Part shown: positions 45,431-53,570 of the stretch, in pieces | Layout of the letters: each line of letters starts with the position of its first letter | Position numbering within the stretch: the stretch's first letter is position 1 | From: Paenibacillus sp. OK003 | Lineage (GTDB): Bacteria > Bacillota > Bacilli > Paenibacillales > Paenibacillaceae | DNA length: 64,000 nt | Direction: 5' to 3' | Assembly (NCBI RefSeq): GCF_900109515.1 | Contig: NZ_FOBD01000003.1 | Location: 248,001-312,000 of the forward strand | The notes under the pieces: model-generated | Database searches by the model: none | What the model was told of the DNA's origin: nothing | Seen by the model: only the letters and a program-made list of their open reading frames with translations | Translations under genes and position numbers: made by a program

Positions 45431-48001
45431 ATGATTCATGCAGTGAATTTAAAGACAGAATATCTCTTGAACCCTATTGGAATCGATATAACTTCACCAC
45501 GTTTGATGTGGAATGTTGCAAACGGAATTAAACAATCTGCTTATGTAATTCAAGTTGTAATTAACGGAGAATTGGCATATACAAGTGAAAAGATAGAATC
45601 AGATGAGATGTCAGCCCGAATTACAACAGCTCTTAAGAGTAGGGATATCGTATCATGGCAAGTAAAGCTTTATGAAGAATCAGGGGAAGAAGGACCTTGG
45701 AGTGAACCGGCGTTTTTTGAGATGGGCCTGCTGCAGCCTGCAGACTGGAAAGCCAAGTGGATCATGGGGAATTACGTTCACAGTAAAAAGAAAAAAGTTC
45801 GTTATCCGGTTGATTGTTTTAAAAAAGAGTTTGAGATATCTGGAGGAATCATAAAGGCTAGACTGTATATTACTGCTAATGGAATATATGAAGCTAAACT
45901 AAACGGAAAACGTGTAGGAAATCAATATTTCACTCCAGGTTCCACCAATTATGATATCCGAACACATTATCAGACCTTTGATGTTAAGGATTTGCTGTTG
46001 GATCAGAATACGATGGAGATAGAATTAGGGGATGGCTGGTATGCAAGTAAGGCAGGCGTCTTTGGGGGGAGTAAAGTTTTTGGGTATGAACCAAAGCTTC
46101 TTGCACAGCTTGAAATTACAGACGAAGAAGGTAATATTAGAACTATTTCTTCGGATAACAGCTTTTATTGGAGTAATGATGGACCCATCTGTTACGCGGA
46201 TATGAAGGACGGAGAGATTGTAGAAGCATGGAGGAAGCCTTCTTATTCTTCTCTTGCATTAGTAACCACATATAAAGGTGTGGTTTGTTGTTCTAATAAT
46301 GTTCCTGTTGTTGAGAAGGAGCAATTTAAACCTGCGGTTATCAAAACACCTGATGGACAAACTGTTCTTGATTTTAAACAGAATATAGCGGGTTATGTTG
46401 AATTCTTTGTAAAGGCGCCTAAGGGTCATAAAATAACTATGGTCATGGGAGAAACATTAAATGATGAAGGAAATTTTACGATAAAAAACATCTCCTTTGA
46501 TGGAGAATATACGAAATCACACCTTCAAAAAATCGAATATATCTGTAGTGGTAATGGCGAAGAACATTATAAACCCAAGTTTAGCATCCATGGTTTTCAA
46601 TACGCATTGGTGCAAAATTGGCCAGGAGAAGTTAAGTCTGACAACTTTACTGCAATAGCCGTGTATTCGGATATGGAGGTTACTGCTGAGTTTAGTTGTT
46701 CCGATGAGGGAGTCAACAAAATTGTGGAAAATACATTATGGAGTGTAAAAGGGAATTTTTTGGATGTACCCACCGATTGCCCTACGAGAGAGAGGGCCGC
46801 ATGGACCGGAGATGCACAACTTTTCTTTGATACAGGCACTATTTTTATGGATCAGACCGCTTTTTATAGAAAATGGATGCAGGATGTATGTGACGAGCAG
46901 GCCGAAAACGGCTTGGTGTATAACATTACTCCAAGAGTCAGCAACTTCCGTAATTCATTGTCCGTGGAGGGGTCCAGTGGATGGGGAGATGCTATCGTAT
47001 TAATTCCTTATCGTTATTGGAAACGTTATGGGGATGACAGTGTTATGAAAGAACATTACGATTCCATGGTACGTTGGATTGAATTTTGCATGACAAGGTT
47101 AGGAAAGTATAATACTTTCTCCTTTTTAAAGTTTCCGTTTTCTGATAAACACAGAGCATACATTGTAGGAAAAGGTAGACATTTCGGAGAATGGAGTGAG
47201 CCAAAAGGTACGGAAGGCAAGATGGCTTTACTGTATCCCAGACCGGAAGAGGCCTCAGCCTATTTGGCCTACTCTCTGATATGCCTTTCTGAGATGGCGC
47301 AACATCTGGGTAAGCAGAAGGAAGCGGATAAATATGCAGAGATCTCTCAGAAGATCAAAGAGGCGTATCAACACTATTTTATAAATAAAGAAACCATGGA
47401 ATCGGAAAGAATGGCTAAACTGGTCAGACCAATAGCACTGGATCTCGTAGACGATAAAACTAAGAAACGATTGGCGGATAAACTTGTGGAGTTGGCAAGA
47501 GAACGAAAACATAAAATCGGCACCGGTTTTTTATCCACTCCATTTGTGCTAGGAATTCTCAGTGATTATGGATATACAGAGGATGCATGGAGAATGTTAA
47601 CCCAGCCGGAGAATCCAGGCTGGATGTATCAAGTTTTGAACGGAGCAACAACCATGTGGGAGAACTGGACACCAGATGCCTCGCTTAACCATTATTCGAA
47701 GGGAGGTTGCTGTGAATGGTTGTTTAGTGGCCTATGCGGGATAAACACTTCTGGTAAAATGAATCATTTTGTCATTAAACCAACCCCTTGCAGTGAGCTG
47801 AACCATGCTAAACTTGCTTATTTAAGTGTATATGGAAAAGTAACAAGCGGGTGGGAGATAAGTGGCCAAGAAGTCATCTACACCATTGATGTTCCTGGCA
47901 ACTGTACAGCAGACATTTTACTTCCAGACGGTAATCAATATAGCGTGGGCACGGGGACATATCAATATATTAGTACAAAAGCTAATTCATGCAGGAGCTA
48001 A
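45431..48001 (+). CDS. GH78 alpha-L-rhamnosidase (copy 2)
   Basis: 856 residues from the ATG at 45431 behind AAGGAGCT; a longer frame upstream overlaps the transporter gene. Motifs match copy 1: MYITANGIYEAKLNGKRVG-like RLYITANGIYEAKLNGKRVG, DVPTDCPTRERAAWTGDAQL, SSGWGDAIVLIPYRYWKRYG and GATTMWENWTPDASLNHYS. The acidic residues of DCPTRERAAW and the ENW motif are intact. No signal peptide. It closes the island, and the next gene is on the other strand. Divergence from copy 1 suggests a different aglycone or linkage preference. Confidence 0.95.
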   Translation: MIHAVNLKTEYLLNPIGIDITSPRLMWNVANGIKQSAYVIQVVINGELAYTSEKIESDEMSARITTALKSRDIVSWQVKLYEESGEEGPWSEPAFFEMGLLQPADWKAKWIMGNYVHSKKKKVRYPVDCFKKEFEISGGIIKARLYITANGIYEAKLNGKRVGNQYFTPGSTNYDIRTHYQTFDVKDLLLDQNTMEIELGDGWYASKAGVFGGSKVFGYEPKLLAQLEITDEEGNIRTISSDNSFYWSNDGPICYADMKDGEIVEAWRKPSYSSLALVTTYKGVVCCSNNVPVVEKEQFKPAVIKTPDGQTVLDFKQNIAGYVEFFVKAPKGHKITMVMGETLNDEGNFTIKNISFDGEYTKSHLQKIEYICSGNGEEHYKPKFSIHGFQYALVQNWPGEVKSDNFTAIAVYSDMEVTAEFSCSDEGVNKIVENTLWSVKGNFLDVPTDCPTRERAAWTGDAQLFFDTGTIFMDQTAFYRKWMQDVCDEQAENGLVYNITPRVSNFRNSLSVEGSSGWGDAIVLIPYRYWKRYGDDSVMKEHYDSMVRWIEFCMTRLGKYNTFSFLKFPFSDKHRAYIVGKGRHFGEWSEPKGTEGKMALLYPRPEEASAYLAYSLICLSEMAQHLGKQKEADKYAEISQKIKEAYQHYFINKETMESERMAKLVRPIALDLVDDKTKKRLADKLVELARERKHKIGTGFLSTPFVLGILSDYGYTEDAWRMLTQPENPGWMYQVLNGATTMWENWTPDASLNHYSKGGCCEWLFSGLCGINTSGKMNHFVIKPTPCSELNHAKLAYLSVYGKVTSGWEISGQEVIYTIDVPGNCTADILLPDGNQYSVGTGTYQYISTKANSCRS

Positions 48002-48075
48002 GGCTGATCTTCATCTTGTGATATAGTCTCCAAGTTCCTATCGGGTTCTTTCGTGCCCTTTGGCTTTGATGGTAA

Positions 48076-48684
48076 TCAGGGCTTAAGTTGCTCTAAAAAA
48101 AGGTTTTTTAGGATGCGGAATTGTTCAAACGGATCGACCTGTGTATGAAACGCATCAATACCACTTAGCATAGACATTTTTTTAGAGAAATTTCCGAAGA
48201 CATGGAGCATGGTGATCAAGGTGTCTACTGTATCGTTATCCTTTCGGATAGAACCATCCAGCTCTCCCAGCTCAGCAAGTTTGGAAAACAAGTTAATAAG
48301 CTTGTCATACTGTGCTTTGTAGAGTTGAATATCCTCAAGCGGCTCCTTGGAGAGTGCCACGTAGCATTCAAATGCCTCAATGAGTTTGGAATTGTTCTGG
48401 TCCTTGATCTGTTGGAAGTTCATAAAGTCGAAAATGCGCTCTAATTTGTCGAAACAGGTTCCTTGTCCATGCACGATTTCTTCGAATCCATTGACTTCAG
48501 ACTCCACAATCTGTGAAGCAACAGCGACAATTAGATGTTCCTTTTTGGGGAAATATCGAAATATGGTGGCAATACCCAGATTGGCCTCTGTGGCGATTTC
48601 CTGCATTGTCGACTGTTCGAAGCCTTGATGGGAAAACACTGTTTTGGCGGCTTCAATAATACTTAACCGTCTTTTTATTCGCAT
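48076..48684 (-). CDS. TetR-family regulator
   Basis: At least 202 residues. HTH: RRLSIIEAAKTVFSHQGF, TMQEIATEANLGIATIFRYF, PKKEHLIVAVA. The ATG at 48684 lacks a ribosome site. A perfect AGGAGG (48732-48737) lies 8 nt before an in-frame ATT at 48723, which would add 13 residues (QPQQRLEAERST). No ATG, GTG or TTG lies in that interval, so the true start may be a rare or mutated codon. Divergent from a P450 gene; palindromes in and near the intergenic region are likely sites. Its C-terminus is duplicated as a fossil at 52818. Confidence 0.9.
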   Translation of the reverse strand: MRIKRRLSIIEAAKTVFSHQGFEQSTMQEIATEANLGIATIFRYFPKKEHLIVAVASQIVESEVNGFEEIVHGQGTCFDKLERIFDFMNFQQIKDQNNSKLIEAFECYVALSKEPLEDIQLYKAQYDKLINLFSKLAELGELDGSIRKDNDTVDTLITMLHVFGNFSKKMSMLSGIDAFHTQVDPFEQFRILKNLFLEQLKP

Positions 48685-48917
48685 AGTGCTACGTTCAGCC
48701 TCAAGTCTTTGCTGGGGTTGAATGGGAATAACCTCCTGTCTTTATAACTCTAAATTAGACTATCAACAGTGTGATTTTTTGTCAATGAAGATAGTCCATA
48801 CTTCTAATTTAAGCTTTCAAATTCGAAGTGTAACATAAGCGAACGCATAAGAAAAACTCATCTGTCAAAAGGGTGAATTGTAAGGAATTTGAAATCGACA
48901 CTAAACAAATGGTAGCA

Positions 48918-48946
48918 TGATAATTGTATTGATATTACAACTATCA
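48918..48946. promoter_or_regulatory. Putative TetR operator upstream of the P450 gene
   Basis: TGATAATTGTA (48918-48928), 7 nt, TACAACTATCA (48936-48946): arms match at 10 of 11 positions. A TGATAG...CTATCA palindrome also precedes the SDR gene (50290), and GACTATC/GATAGTC arms flank 48758-48796. Confidence 0.55.
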
Positions 48947-48970
48947 CAAAAAAAACAAGGAGGCGTTCAT

Positions 48971-50191
48971 ATGTTTACTAACAAGAATCAGAGCAATTCC
49001 GAGTCCAAGGTCGATTTCTTAGATCATTCCTTTATTCAACAACCCTTTCCAGTCTATGAAAAGCTGCGTGCTGAAGAACCCATTCATCGTTTCTTGATGC
49101 CAGAGGGACATTATGCTTGGATGGTGTCTCGTTATGAGGATGCCGTAAACGTTTTACAAGATGCTCGCTTTGTTACAAGTCCTCCTGGGCAGACTGCAGA
49201 GAACGAGCCTTCACATGTAGAGGTCATCTCTCATAATCTACTTAGCGTGGGCCCAGAGGATCACCGCCGTCTGCGACGCCTAATCCAAAAGGCATTTACC
49301 CCAAGAATGATTGAGCGACTGCGGGGAAGGATTGAGGAGATTAGTAATGAGTTGTTAGACAAAATACTTGTTTCATGCAAACGGGAAATCGACTTGATTG
49401 AAGAATATGCCTTCCCTTTGCCTATTATCGTTATTTGCGAAATGCTGGGTGTGCCTCTGAAAGATCAGGACAAATTCCAAATGTGGTCGAACATGATTAT
49501 GGAGAGTGTGAGCAATCCGAACCTGAGCCACGAAAGCGATCAGGCGATGAAAGGTTTCATTGAATACCTGCATAAATTGATAACCGAGAGACGCAAGGAT
49601 CTCAAGAAAGATCTGATTAGTGATCTCATTAGTGTAGAAGAGGAAGGCGACAAGCTATCGGAACAAGAGCTGTATGCCCTCGTTTTTGTCCTCATTATTG
49701 CAGGTCATGAAACTACAGTGAATCTAATTGGTAACGGTATGTTGGCTCTCCTGGAACACCCAGAACAAAAGCGCCTCTTGATGGATAACCCTGACATGAT
49801 CCAATCAGCGATTGAAGAGATTTTACGATTTAATGGTCCCGCCGAAGTAAGCAATATCCGTTGGGCAACAGAGGACGTTGAACTGGATGGGAAACAGATC
49901 TGTGAAGGTGACATGATGCTGGTTGCCTTGTCATCAGCAAATCGGGATTCGAGAAATTTTGACGAAGCAGATGAGTTTGACATCACGCGTAAGCTTAATA
50001 ACCATATCGCCTTTGGTAAAGGTGTACACTTTTGTATAGGTGCGCCCCTTGCCAGACTTGAAGGAGAAATTGCAATTAACGACCTGCTTCGCAGGCTTCC
50101 TGAAATCAGGTTAAATACGGAGGCTCGATTGCTGGAATGGAGACCAGGCATGATTATCCGAGGGCTTAAGACCTTTCCAATCATATTCTGA
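48971..50191 (+). CDS. Cytochrome P450 monooxygenase
   Basis: 406 residues from the ATG at 48971 behind AAGGAGGCG; a longer frame upstream lacks a site. Bacterial class-I P450 pattern: I-helix oxygen motif AGHETTVN near residue 245, K-helix EEILRF, and heme loop FGKGVHFCIGAPLARLEGE with the ligand cysteine near 355. The family resembles CYP107-like soluble enzymes that hydroxylate fatty acids, steroids or polyketides. No ferredoxin gene is adjacent. The divergent TetR probably represses it, and the SDR downstream may act on its product. Confidence 0.94.
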   Translation: MFTNKNQSNSESKVDFLDHSFIQQPFPVYEKLRAEEPIHRFLMPEGHYAWMVSRYEDAVNVLQDARFVTSPPGQTAENEPSHVEVISHNLLSVGPEDHRRLRRLIQKAFTPRMIERLRGRIEEISNELLDKILVSCKREIDLIEEYAFPLPIIVICEMLGVPLKDQDKFQMWSNMIMESVSNPNLSHESDQAMKGFIEYLHKLITERRKDLKKDLISDLISVEEEGDKLSEQELYALVFVLIIAGHETTVNLIGNGMLALLEHPEQKRLLMDNPDMIQSAIEEILRFNGPAEVSNIRWATEDVELDGKQICEGDMMLVALSSANRDSRNFDEADEFDITRKLNNHIAFGKGVHFCIGAPLARLEGEIAINDLLRRLPEIRLNTEARLLEWRPGMIIRGLKTFPIIF

Positions 50192-50289
50192 CTATATTAG
50201 AGAAATGATGAAATCTACCATATAAAACTCCGAACAATTCATGTAAATTTGCAAGTTAAAACCCAAACGTGATACTGTTAATATTGTAA

Positions 50290-50306
50290 TGATAGCAAAG
50301 CTATCA
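50290..50306. promoter_or_regulatory. Putative TetR operator upstream of the SDR gene
   Basis: TGATAGCAAAGCTATCA is a perfect 7-bp inverted repeat with a 3-bp centre, 39 bp before the SDR start. Confidence 0.5.
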
Positions 50307-50344
50307 AATGTATATACTCACATTCTGTTAGGGGGAAGAAGAAC

Positions 50345-51367
50345 ATGACGTATAACGAAAATATTAAAATCGGGGAATTATTGAATGATGAAAAAGCAGT
50401 TGCTATTCTCGCTAAACATTTACCGGAATTTATTAATGCACCTACATTTAAGATGGCCTCGAATTTCACTTTAAATCAATTGGTTGCCATTCCTCAAGTG
50501 GATATTCCTGAAGCTACATTAAAAGCGTTAAAGATTGATTTGGCTGAAATAACACTTGTGTCAGAAGAAAATGTAAAAAACAAACCTGTAATGTCTTCAC
50601 AGAAAAATGATTCCCTCGTCGGGAAAGTGATTACGGTTACAGGTGCAGGAAGTGGAATCGGGAGAGCAAGCGCAATTCTAATGGCAGCCAGAGGAGCAAA
50701 ACTGGTACTGGTCGATTTTAATGCTTCAACAGGGCTTGAAACACTGGAACTTATAAAAGAACAAAATGGAGAAGCTATTTTTGTGCAAGCCGATGTTTCC
50801 TCGAACAATGATGTTCAGAACTATATCCAAAAAGCGGTTGAAACCTACAGGAAAATTGACGTAGCGTTCAATAACGCCGGGATTATGCAGCAGTTCCAGC
50901 GTTTTCAGGACATTTCCGAGGAAGAATTTACTCAGGTCATTAATGTGAATTTAAAAGGGATATTCCTTGGGATGAAATACGCCCTTCAAGTGATGGATAA
51001 ACAAGGGTACGGTCATGTCATTAATACTGCATCTACCACAGCCATTCGAGCTGAGCACAGTCTAGCTGCATACACTGCGAGCAAACATGGAGTTGCTGGT
51101 TTAACTAAGGCAGCAGCGCTTGAATACGTTAGAAAAGGTATTCGTGTAAATGCCATCTGTCCTGGTGGAGTAGCTACAACAATGACGGATGCTGCACCCC
51201 AAATGCTGCAAGATGGTGGATATATGCCAGAAGAATTCCCTAATATGAGGATAGGACGATTTGCACAGCCGCAAGAACTCGCTGAACTGGTAGCCTTCTT
51301 GGCTTCAGATGGATCCAGCTATATGACAGGTTCCATTATCCTAGCTGATGGCGGCCTTACCCTGTAA
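50345..51367 (+). CDS. Short-chain dehydrogenase with an N-terminal helical domain
   Basis: 340 residues, about 90 longer than a plain SDR. Residues 95-340 form the SDR: TGAGSGIGRASAI cofactor loop, FNNAGIM, the Ser-Tyr-Lys set ending in YTASKHG near 242, and CPGGVATTM. Residues 1-85 form a separate helical domain (IKIGELLNDEKAVAILAKHL). Similar short modules occur at the ends of some hydrolases; its role is unknown. AGGGGGAAG precedes the ATG. It follows the P450 gene with its own palindromic site, so the two are probably co-regulated, oxidising an alcohol made by the P450. Confidence 0.92.
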   Translation: MTYNENIKIGELLNDEKAVAILAKHLPEFINAPTFKMASNFTLNQLVAIPQVDIPEATLKALKIDLAEITLVSEENVKNKPVMSSQKNDSLVGKVITVTGAGSGIGRASAILMAARGAKLVLVDFNASTGLETLELIKEQNGEAIFVQADVSSNNDVQNYIQKAVETYRKIDVAFNNAGIMQQFQRFQDISEEEFTQVINVNLKGIFLGMKYALQVMDKQGYGHVINTASTTAIRAEHSLAAYTASKHGVAGLTKAAALEYVRKGIRVNAICPGGVATTMTDAAPQMLQDGGYMPEEFPNMRIGRFAQPQELAELVAFLASDGSSYMTGSIILADGGLTL

Positions 51368-51440
51368 ATTTGTTCATAAGCATTCATAAACTGACTAGAG
51401 GCCTGCTTGCGCCGTTGATCAAATTATTCTCTCTGCCCAG

Positions 51441-51614
51441 CTATATATGCGTTGGCTGGATAACTGGCTTTTTTCGAAGCAAAAATTCGAACTCCTCCCT
51501 CAACATTTCCTCGACCGTCGTGTCCTGAGATTCTAGTAAAATCGGGAATGTGGAGAACAGGTAGAGTAGTACAGTAAACAATTGCTCGTTGGACAATTCT
51601 TTGCCAACTTCGTT
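51441..51614 (-). pseudogene. C-terminal fossil, TetR-like
   Basis: The minus strand reads NEVGKELSNEQLFTVLLYLF, FPILLESQDTTVEEMLREEF and ends at 51441. It looks like the last two helices of a TetR-family ligand domain. Stops occur upstream, and no HTH is intact. The assignment rests on pattern only. Confidence 0.4.
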
Positions 51615-51895
51615 CTAGAAAAGAATTTTGGAATTTTTGCTGATGGCCTCATCCCAATTACCAGATTCCAGCAAGTTAGGGAGCAAGGCGGCTCATACAA
51701 ATTCTTATAATGCAGAACCCATTGCGCTTTTGTATGTCGAGCAGAACCGAAACGTTTGGATATTCCAGCCTTATTATGACAGGTGGTAGTCCTCATAGAT
51801 TACGCAAGCAAGCAGGCAATGCCCCGACCATTTGAGACTGAATGCAAGTTACACCTCCACTTGTTTTCCCTCGGAGGTTGGGCTGACCAGAGCTC

Positions 51896-51928
51896 CTCTA
51901 TGACAAAAAAAAGTGGTTTGTCATAGAG
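51896..51928. promoter_or_regulatory. Perfect 12-bp inverted repeat before the DegV gene
   Basis: CTCTATGACAAA (51896-51907), 9 nt, TTTGTCATAGAG (51917-51928), ending 29 bp before the DegV start. It looks like an operator for a dimeric repressor, possibly the one now fossilised next to it. Confidence 0.6.
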
Positions 51929-51957
51929 TATAGAAAGCCGTGAGCAGGAGGAGTCCA

Positions 51958-52833
51958 ATGGCTAAGGTTCACATTTTCGCAGACAGTATCTCTGATATAC
52001 CCAAGGAATGGGTAGAAAAGTATGATATCGGAATTATTCCACTATATATCGTTTTCCAACAGAAATCATATCTGGATCGAATCGAAATTACTCCGCAAGA
52101 GATGTATAACATGGTTGAATTATATGAAGAGCTGCCCAAAACGGCGGCTCCTCCACCGGCAGATTTTATGAAGGCTTTCAGCCCGGTCATTGAAAATGGA
52201 GAAGATATACTGTACATCAGTATGTCCTCTCACCTGTCATCTACGTATCAGAATGCGTGTAGTGCTGCCAGAGAATTCCCTCCAGGCAGAGTAACGGTGG
52301 TGGATTCGCTCAATGTATCGGCAGGGACCGCTATGCATGTACTGCTTGCAGTGCAGATGGCTAGGGAAGGGAAGAGTGCACTAACCATCGCCCAGGCTTT
52401 GGAAGCAGTACGTCATGAGGTACAACTAAATGTACTTGTGGATAATTTGGATTATTTGCATCGTGGAGGACGAGTCAGCAGCATTCAGCATATGCTGTGT
52501 AGCTTGCTGAGAATTCGCCCGGGTTTGTATATTCGAGATGGACAGGTTCATGCCGGAGTCAAATATAGAGGCAGCAAAGACAAAGTCGTGAACAAGCTGT
52601 TAAATGACATGTTAAGTCAGATCCATCGTATTGATCACGCACATGTCATTATTGCCCAGACATTGGAGGAGGAGAAGGCGGTATGGGTCCGTAATCTCAT
52701 CCAGGAACAAACCTCTATTCAACATGTGCACATCATCGAAGGAGGCTGCTCTATCTGTTCTCACAGCGGTCCTCATAGCATGGCTATCAGCTATATTTTA
52801 AAATCGGAGCCACTGGTTCAGGGCTTCAGATGA
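51958..52833 (+). CDS. DegV-family fatty-acid-binding protein
   Basis: 291 residues from the ATG at 51958 behind AGGAGGAG. DegV fold signatures: VHIFADSISDIPKEWVEKY at the start, the ligand-carboxylate loop SMSSHLSSTYQNA near residue 90, VVDSLNVSAGTAMHVL and LDYLHRGGRVSS near 165. FakB-type members bind acyl chains for the fatty acid kinase FakA; others have no known partner. No fakA gene is adjacent. A perfect inverted repeat lies upstream, and TetR fossils flank the gene, so its original repressor may be lost. Confidence 0.92.
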   Translation: MAKVHIFADSISDIPKEWVEKYDIGIIPLYIVFQQKSYLDRIEITPQEMYNMVELYEELPKTAAPPPADFMKAFSPVIENGEDILYISMSSHLSSTYQNACSAAREFPPGRVTVVDSLNVSAGTAMHVLLAVQMAREGKSALTIAQALEAVRHEVQLNVLVDNLDYLHRGGRVSSIQHMLCSLLRIRPGLYIRDGQVHAGVKYRGSKDKVVNKLLNDMLSQIHRIDHAHVIIAQTLEEEKAVWVRNLIQEQTSIQHVHIIEGGCSICSHSGPHSMAISYILKSEPLVQGFR

Positions 52834-53010
52834 TCCAAAAATATGTTTTTGAGGGTGTTAAGTTGCTCAGTTTCCTCCACTTGCGTCTTGAAGGCTGCGA
52901 TGCCGTTAAGCATCGCTATTTTTTTGGAGAAGTTTCCGAAAAATCATCGTTTTAATCGTTTCAACGACATTGGCGTCTCTTCGAACGGGGCCATTCACAT
53001 TTCCAAGTTC
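52818..53010 (-). pseudogene. TetR C-terminal fossil, paralogue of the 48-kb regulator
   Basis: Pieces on the minus strand align with the end of the TetR at 48076: FSGNFSKKIAMLNGIAAFKT-like and QLNTLKNIFLDHLKP, against GNFSKKMSMLSGIDAFHTQV and ILKNLFLEQLKP. Frameshifts separate the pieces, and everything before about 53010 is gone. The stop (52818-52820) lies inside the 3' end of the DegV gene. Confidence 0.7.
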
Positions 53011-53015
53011 TCCCA

Positions 53016-53047
53016 GACATTGCCACACAGATCCGTGTGGCAATGTC
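53016..53047. other. Perfect 13-bp hairpin
   Basis: GACATTGCCACAC, loop AGATCC, GTGTGGCAATGTC. No T-run follows. It sits at the broken end of the TetR fossil. Confidence 0.55.
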
Positions 53048-53242
53048 AGAGTCTATACGAAAATGCAAAGCCGGGAAATAGAAAAGAAACCTACTCAGTT
53101 GTAGCATCACCTAAAGGCACTCACATTTTTTGGGTGTTTTTTTATATTGTCATAAAAAAAGAAAGGGCACCTATGTATAACTGAGCTATTGACCGGTTAA
53201 GAAATTAAATATTGGTTGATATATAAATATAGCGGCAACAAG

Positions 53243-53291
53243 TGTCGAGGGACAAGAAGATGGTCCGATTACCGATTAGATGAATATCTAA
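53243..53291 (+). repeat. Dispersed repeat, copy 10 (short form)
   Basis: TGTCGAGGGACAAGAAGATG, GTCCGATTACCGA, then the tail palindrome TTAGATGAATATCTAA. Best-preserved short form. Confidence 0.85.
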
Positions 53292-53316
53292 AGTGGAAGT
53301 GGTGAGTCTCTTTTGA

Positions 53317-53397
53317 ATGACTAAAACGCTGAAGACCGGAACCTTTTTTAATTGTTACCAACTCGGAAAGTTACCAAGCCGTTGTACCCACAGATAA
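53317..53397 (+). other. Possible 26-codon frame overlapping the shared 58-bp block
   Basis: ATG to TAA reads MTKTLKTGTFFNCYQ and on to CTHR. The block from GGAACC is shared with 22151-22209, where the start part is lost, and the upstream part resembles 29879 onward. No good ribosome site. Either a minute gene or a coding scrap carried with the repeats. Confidence 0.3.
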
Positions 53398-53412
53398 ATT
53401 CGATGCATTAAA

Positions 53413-53570
53413 TGTCGAGGGACAAGAACATGGTCCCATTGAAGTCGCTATTTTAGCGGCTTTTTTATTTTATCGGTACAAGTTCTTGTCCCGAGCCAAG
53501 GACAAGAACTTGTACCGATTGCCGTATTGGACAAGAACATAGCCCGATTACCTATTAGATGTACATCTAA
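53413..53570 (+). repeat. Dispersed repeat, copy 11 (composite long form)
   Basis: Head TGTCGAGGGACAAGAACATG with GTCCC arms; terminator-like hairpin GTCGCTATTTTAGCGGC and T-run (53444-53467); an 18-bp perfect inverted repeat (CGGTACAAGTTCTTGTCC, spacer CGAGCCAA, GGACAAGAACTTGTACCG); a further head; and the perfect 16-bp tail palindrome TTAGATGTACATCTAA (53555-53570). Confidence 0.92.

Larger units (their letters stand above)
51368..51957. other. Region with a regulator fossil and an orphan operator
   Basis: Contains the minus-strand fossil at 51441-51614, unassigned broken frames to about 51850, and the 12-bp inverted repeat at 51896-51928. Confidence 0.5.

Noticed and set aside
21904..53570. 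CRISPR array
   Set aside because: Repeats are scattered over 50 kb or form mosaics; there is no regular repeat-spacer pattern and no cas gene.
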